A stretch of DNA of 64,000 nucleotides from Sideroxydans sp. GTDB lineage: Bacteria > Pseudomonadota > Gammaproteobacteria > Burkholderiales > Gallionellaceae. The notes under the pieces were generated by a model, which saw only the letters and a program-made list of their open reading frames with translations, did no database searches and had not been told where the DNA came from. This document shows, piece by piece, positions 61,459 through 64,000 of the stretch. Both the position numbers and the translations under genes were made by a program. The stretch spans positions 1 to 64,000 of the forward strand of contig JAGXGC010000016.1 in assembly GCA_024636935.1 (NCBI GenBank), given 5' to 3'. Positions within the stretch are counted from its first letter, which is position 1. Every line of letters begins with the position of its first letter.

Positions 61459-61544
61459 GCGAGACAAGGCGGCGACGAGCGAACGACGCAGACAGTGCAG
61501 GTAGCACGGCAAGGAGTGAGCGAGGAAGCCAACGCAGTATCGCC
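61459..61544. repeat. Palindromic repeat at the hypD-hypF junction
   Basis: GGCGAGAC (61459-61466) and GTATCGCC (61537-61544) bracket a short-stem centre GTGC-AGGTA-GCAC (61495-61507). The layout, with a 5-base central loop and GGCAAGG after it, looks like a dispersed structured repeat. It fills the space directly before the HypF homology. Confidence 0.6.
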
Positions 61545-61545
61545 A

Positions 61546-63786
61546 ATGAAGTTGGGTCGGACTGAAGCACGGCGCTGGATATTGACCGGCCGCGTTCAAG
61601 GTGTCGGCTTCCGGCCTTTCGTCTATCTGTTGGCGCAGCGATTCGAACTTAAAGGCGTGGTGCAGAATCAACTAGGGCAGGTGATGGTGGCGGCGGAAGG
61701 TGAGCCAGCGGCGCTGGATGCTTTCTCTGCAGCATTGATCAGCGATGCACCACCGCTTTCCCATCCGCACATCGCCAATGTCGAAACCATCCCGTTGTTT
61801 GGTTTTACATCCTTCGAAATACTGGATAGCGCCAGCGCTGGCGAAACGCATATCCACGTGCCGCCTGATCTGTATCTGTGTGCAGACTGCCAGCGCGAGA
61901 TGCAGTCGCCGCAAGACAGACGCTATCGCTATCCCTTCACCAACTGCACGCAATGCGGTCCGCGCTATACCGTGATCGAGCGTATGCCTTACGACCGCGC
62001 CAACACCACGATGGCAGGTTTCGCGTTGTGCGACGCATGCCGCGCCGAATACGAAGACCCGGCCAATCGCCGTTTCCATGCTGAGCCTATCGCCTGTCCG
62101 CAATGTGGGCCGCAACTGGAATTCGTGTCGGGCGATGTGCGCTTGCAACGCGAGGCCGCACTGGATGCATGCATCGCCGCGCTGCGTCGCGGCGAGATCG
62201 TCGCGGTGAAAGGCATAGGTGGTTATCACCTGATGTGCGATGCACGCAACGCCGAATCCATCGCGCGTTTGCGCGAACGTAAACATCGGCCGCATAAGGC
62301 GCTCGCGGTGATGTTCAAGGGATTGGAGGAAATACGTCGCGAGTTGATAGTGGAAGCGCAGGCGGAAGCCGCGCTGTGTGATTCCGCACGTCCTATCGTG
62401 TTGTTACCACGGCTCCCAGAATGCAGCCTGCCAGATGGCATCGCGCCCAGCTTGCATGAGGTCGGCGCGATGCTGGCTTACAGTCCTTTGCATCATCTGC
62501 TCATGGTGAAGTTGGATGCGCCTTTGGTCGCGACCTCGGCCAATCTCAGCGGCGAGCCGGTGTTGACCGAAGGTGCTGAAGTGGAAGCGAGGCTAGGCAA
62601 GGTCGCGGATGCTTTCCTGCATCACGACCGTCCCATCGCGCGACCCGCAGACGATGCGGTGCTGCGCATCACAGCAGATCAAGCACGTTTGATCCGTCCC
62701 GGTCGCGGCATCGCACCTATCGAGATCGAGCTGCCATTCTCATTGCCGCAAGTTACGTTGGCGGTAGGCGCCCACATGAAGAACACCATCGCATTGGGCT
62801 GGGGCAAACGCGCCGTGCTGACCCCGCACATCGGAGATCTCGATGCGCCGCGCAGTATCGAAGTGTTCGAACAGGTCATCGACGATATGCAGCGTCTGTA
62901 TGGTGTGCAGGCCGAAGCCATCGTGTGCGATGCGCATCCGCAATATGCCAGTAGCCGCTGGGCTGCGAAGCAGAGTCTGTCCGTGCAAACGGTCTGGCAT
63001 CATCATGCCCATGCGGCCGCGCTGGCACTGGAGCATGGTGTGCATAAGACTTGGCTCACCTTCACTTGGGATGGTGTGGGGTTGGGTGAGGATGGCACGA
63101 TGTGGGGTGGCGAGACGTTGCACGGCCGCATCGGTGATTGGCAACGTGTGGCAAGCCTGCGCCAGTTCAGGTTGCCGGGAGGCGACAAGGCCGCGCGCGA
63201 ACCTTGGCGTTCTGCTGCAGGATTATGTTGGGAGATGGGCGCGGACTGGGCATTCCCGGTGGATGACATCACCTTGCTGCATACGGCTTGGCAGCGTGGT
63301 ATCAACACGCCAACCACCAGCGCGGTCGGTCGTCTGTTCGACGGCGCCGCGCATCTGCTCGGCTTGCTCGATCATGCGAGTTACGAAGGGCAGGGTGGTA
63401 TGTTGCTGGAACAAGTGGCAGCGGGTGAGGCGGAAGCTATCGTGATGCCGTTGAACGAAGATGCGCAGGGTTTGCTTGTTATAGATTGGCAACCGTTGAT
63501 CGCAGCGATGATGCGCAACGAGATTCCTGTGGCGACACGCGCGATGACTTTTCATCGCAGTCTGGCGCACAGCATCGTGATGCAGGCGCAACGTATCCAT
63601 GCGCAGCAAGCATTCGATGCGGTAGGTCTGAGTGGTGGCGTGTTCCAGAACAAATTGCTGGCTGAGTTGGCGCTGGAAGGATTGCAGCGCGCAGGATTCG
63701 AAGCGTATCTCCCGCAACAGATACCCTGTAACGACGGCGGGATTGCCTTGGGACAATTGATGGAAGCAGGTATTAAAAATGGATGA
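61546..63786 (+). CDS. hypF: Carbamoyltransferase HypF
   Basis: 746 residues from ATG 61546, where homology begins. Acylphosphatase domain with GRVQGVGFRPFVYLLAQRF, two zinc fingers (CADCQREM...CTQCGPR, CDACRAEY...CPQCGP), YrdC domain (KGIGGYHLMCDA, KPLAV-like HKALAVMFKG) and Kae1-like domain (VWHHHAHAAALALEHG, VGLSGGVFQN). It makes thiocarbamate for HypE. The frame is open upstream through the palindromic repeat to GTG 61432, so an N-terminal extension is possible but not supported by a ribosome site. Confidence 0.93.
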   Translation: MKLGRTEARRWILTGRVQGVGFRPFVYLLAQRFELKGVVQNQLGQVMVAAEGEPAALDAFSAALISDAPPLSHPHIANVETIPLFGFTSFEILDSASAGETHIHVPPDLYLCADCQREMQSPQDRRYRYPFTNCTQCGPRYTVIERMPYDRANTTMAGFALCDACRAEYEDPANRRFHAEPIACPQCGPQLEFVSGDVRLQREAALDACIAALRRGEIVAVKGIGGYHLMCDARNAESIARLRERKHRPHKALAVMFKGLEEIRRELIVEAQAEAALCDSARPIVLLPRLPECSLPDGIAPSLHEVGAMLAYSPLHHLLMVKLDAPLVATSANLSGEPVLTEGAEVEARLGKVADAFLHHDRPIARPADDAVLRITADQARLIRPGRGIAPIEIELPFSLPQVTLAVGAHMKNTIALGWGKRAVLTPHIGDLDAPRSIEVFEQVIDDMQRLYGVQAEAIVCDAHPQYASSRWAAKQSLSVQTVWHHHAHAAALALEHGVHKTWLTFTWDGVGLGEDGTMWGGETLHGRIGDWQRVASLRQFRLPGGDKAAREPWRSAAGLCWEMGADWAFPVDDITLLHTAWQRGINTPTTSAVGRLFDGAAHLLGLLDHASYEGQGGMLLEQVAAGEAEAIVMPLNEDAQGLLVIDWQPLIAAMMRNEIPVATRAMTFHRSLAHSIVMQAQRIHAQQAFDAVGLSGGVFQNKLLAELALEGLQRAGFEAYLPQQIPCNDGGIALGQLMEAGIKNG

Positions 63787-64000
63787 GACGCATATCTGCC
63801 TGGCGCACGGCAATGGCGGACGCTACATGCGCGAGCTGATCGATGAACTGTTCGCGCGTCACTTGAAGAATCCACTACTGGATGTGCAGGTGGATGCGGC
63901 ATCGTTGCCGCACATGGATGGCGTGCTGATGATGACCACCGATGGATTCACCGTGCAGCCACTGGAATTCCCCGGTGGCAGCATCGGTTCGTTGGCGGTG
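63779..64000 (+). CDS. hypE: HypE, 5' part (runs off the window)
   Basis: 74 codons to the window edge. ICLAHGNGGRYMRELIDELF is the HypE start, followed by MMTTDGFTVQPLEFPGGSIG, the ATP-binding strand of the PurM-like fold. HypE dehydrates the thiocarbamate to a thiocyanate. Overlaps hypF by 8 bases. Confidence 0.92.
   Translation, partial: MDETHICLAHGNGGRYMRELIDELFARHLKNPLLDVQVDAASLPHMDGVLMMTTDGFTVQPLEFPGGSIGSLAV

Noticed and set aside
1-64000. tRNA, rRNA, complete insertion sequence, integrase or prophage genes
   Set aside because: None found. No tRNA-like cloverleaf or transposase motif was recognised; mobile traces are limited to palindromic repeats and the moaE-end insertion.

Overview
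The window is a 64 kb piece of a chromosome from a chemolithotrophic sulfur-oxidising bacterium. A complete oxidative-type (reverse) dissimilatory sulfite reductase locus (dsrABEFHCMKLJOPN) sits beside a sulfide:quinone oxidoreductase of the Acidithiobacillus type, a TusA/DsrC-like sulfur-carrier operon, a membrane-linked Isp-type [NiFe] hydrogenase with hyp maturation genes, and molybdopterin genes. Gene content and protein sequence style suggest a betaproteobacterium of the Nitrosomonadales (Gallionellaceae/Sulfuricellaceae-like). This placement is an inference; no rRNA gene is present to confirm it.

Layout. 1-7.8 kb is an accessory region: a DsbC C-terminal fragment, a secreted Cys-rich repeat protein, a secretin-like lipoprotein with N-terminal TPRs, a secreted beta-propeller protein, and about 0.9 kb of nearly gene-free DNA with a heptanucleotide tandem repeat. 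7.8-14.3 kb is a DUF1302 / DUF1329 / YCF48-like / RND-exporter operon. 14.7-17.9 kb (minus strand) encodes a TauD-like dioxygenase, an unknown protein, a tandem TusA protein, a cysteine-free DsrC homologue, a stand-alone protein resembling the CRISPR endoribonuclease Cas6/Cmx6, and a 71-residue protein. A palindromic element separates it from the divergent dsr operon (18.3-34.3 kb), which continues past dsrN into a DUF4202 protein, siroheme synthase cysG and four poorly known genes. 34.3-41.5 kb holds moaACDE, mobBA, moeA and mogA; it is interrupted by a 1.5 kb A+T-rich AlbA_2/Schlafen-like gene inserted at the 3' end of moaE.

41.5-46.2 kb (minus) holds a PAS-PAS-GGDEF protein, sqr, and a NarX/NarL-like two-component pair whose kinase has a cysteine-rich GAF domain. 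46.6-49.1 kb has a rhodanese, a PatB-type C-S lyase and an EamA exporter. 49.1-51.8 kb has ergothioneine genes egtBD with two small upstream genes. 52.1-53.7 kb has a GGDEF protein and a MinD-like ATPase. 53.8-60.0 kb (minus) encodes the hydrogenase hynD-hupH-hynS-isp1-isp2-hynL-hupE. hypC, hypD, hypF and the start of hypE run divergently to the window end.

Working model. Sulfide enters the quinone pool through SQR. Persulfide sulfur is relayed by TusA-like, DsrEFH and DsrC carriers to DsrAB, which carries siroheme made by CysG and amidated by DsrN. Electrons leave through DsrL and DsrMKJOP. H2 oxidation by the Isp-type enzyme feeds the membrane through Isp1/Isp2, which are recognisable relatives of DsrM/DsrK. 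Most novel: the Cas6-like protein embedded in a sulfur-carrier operon without any CRISPR array.
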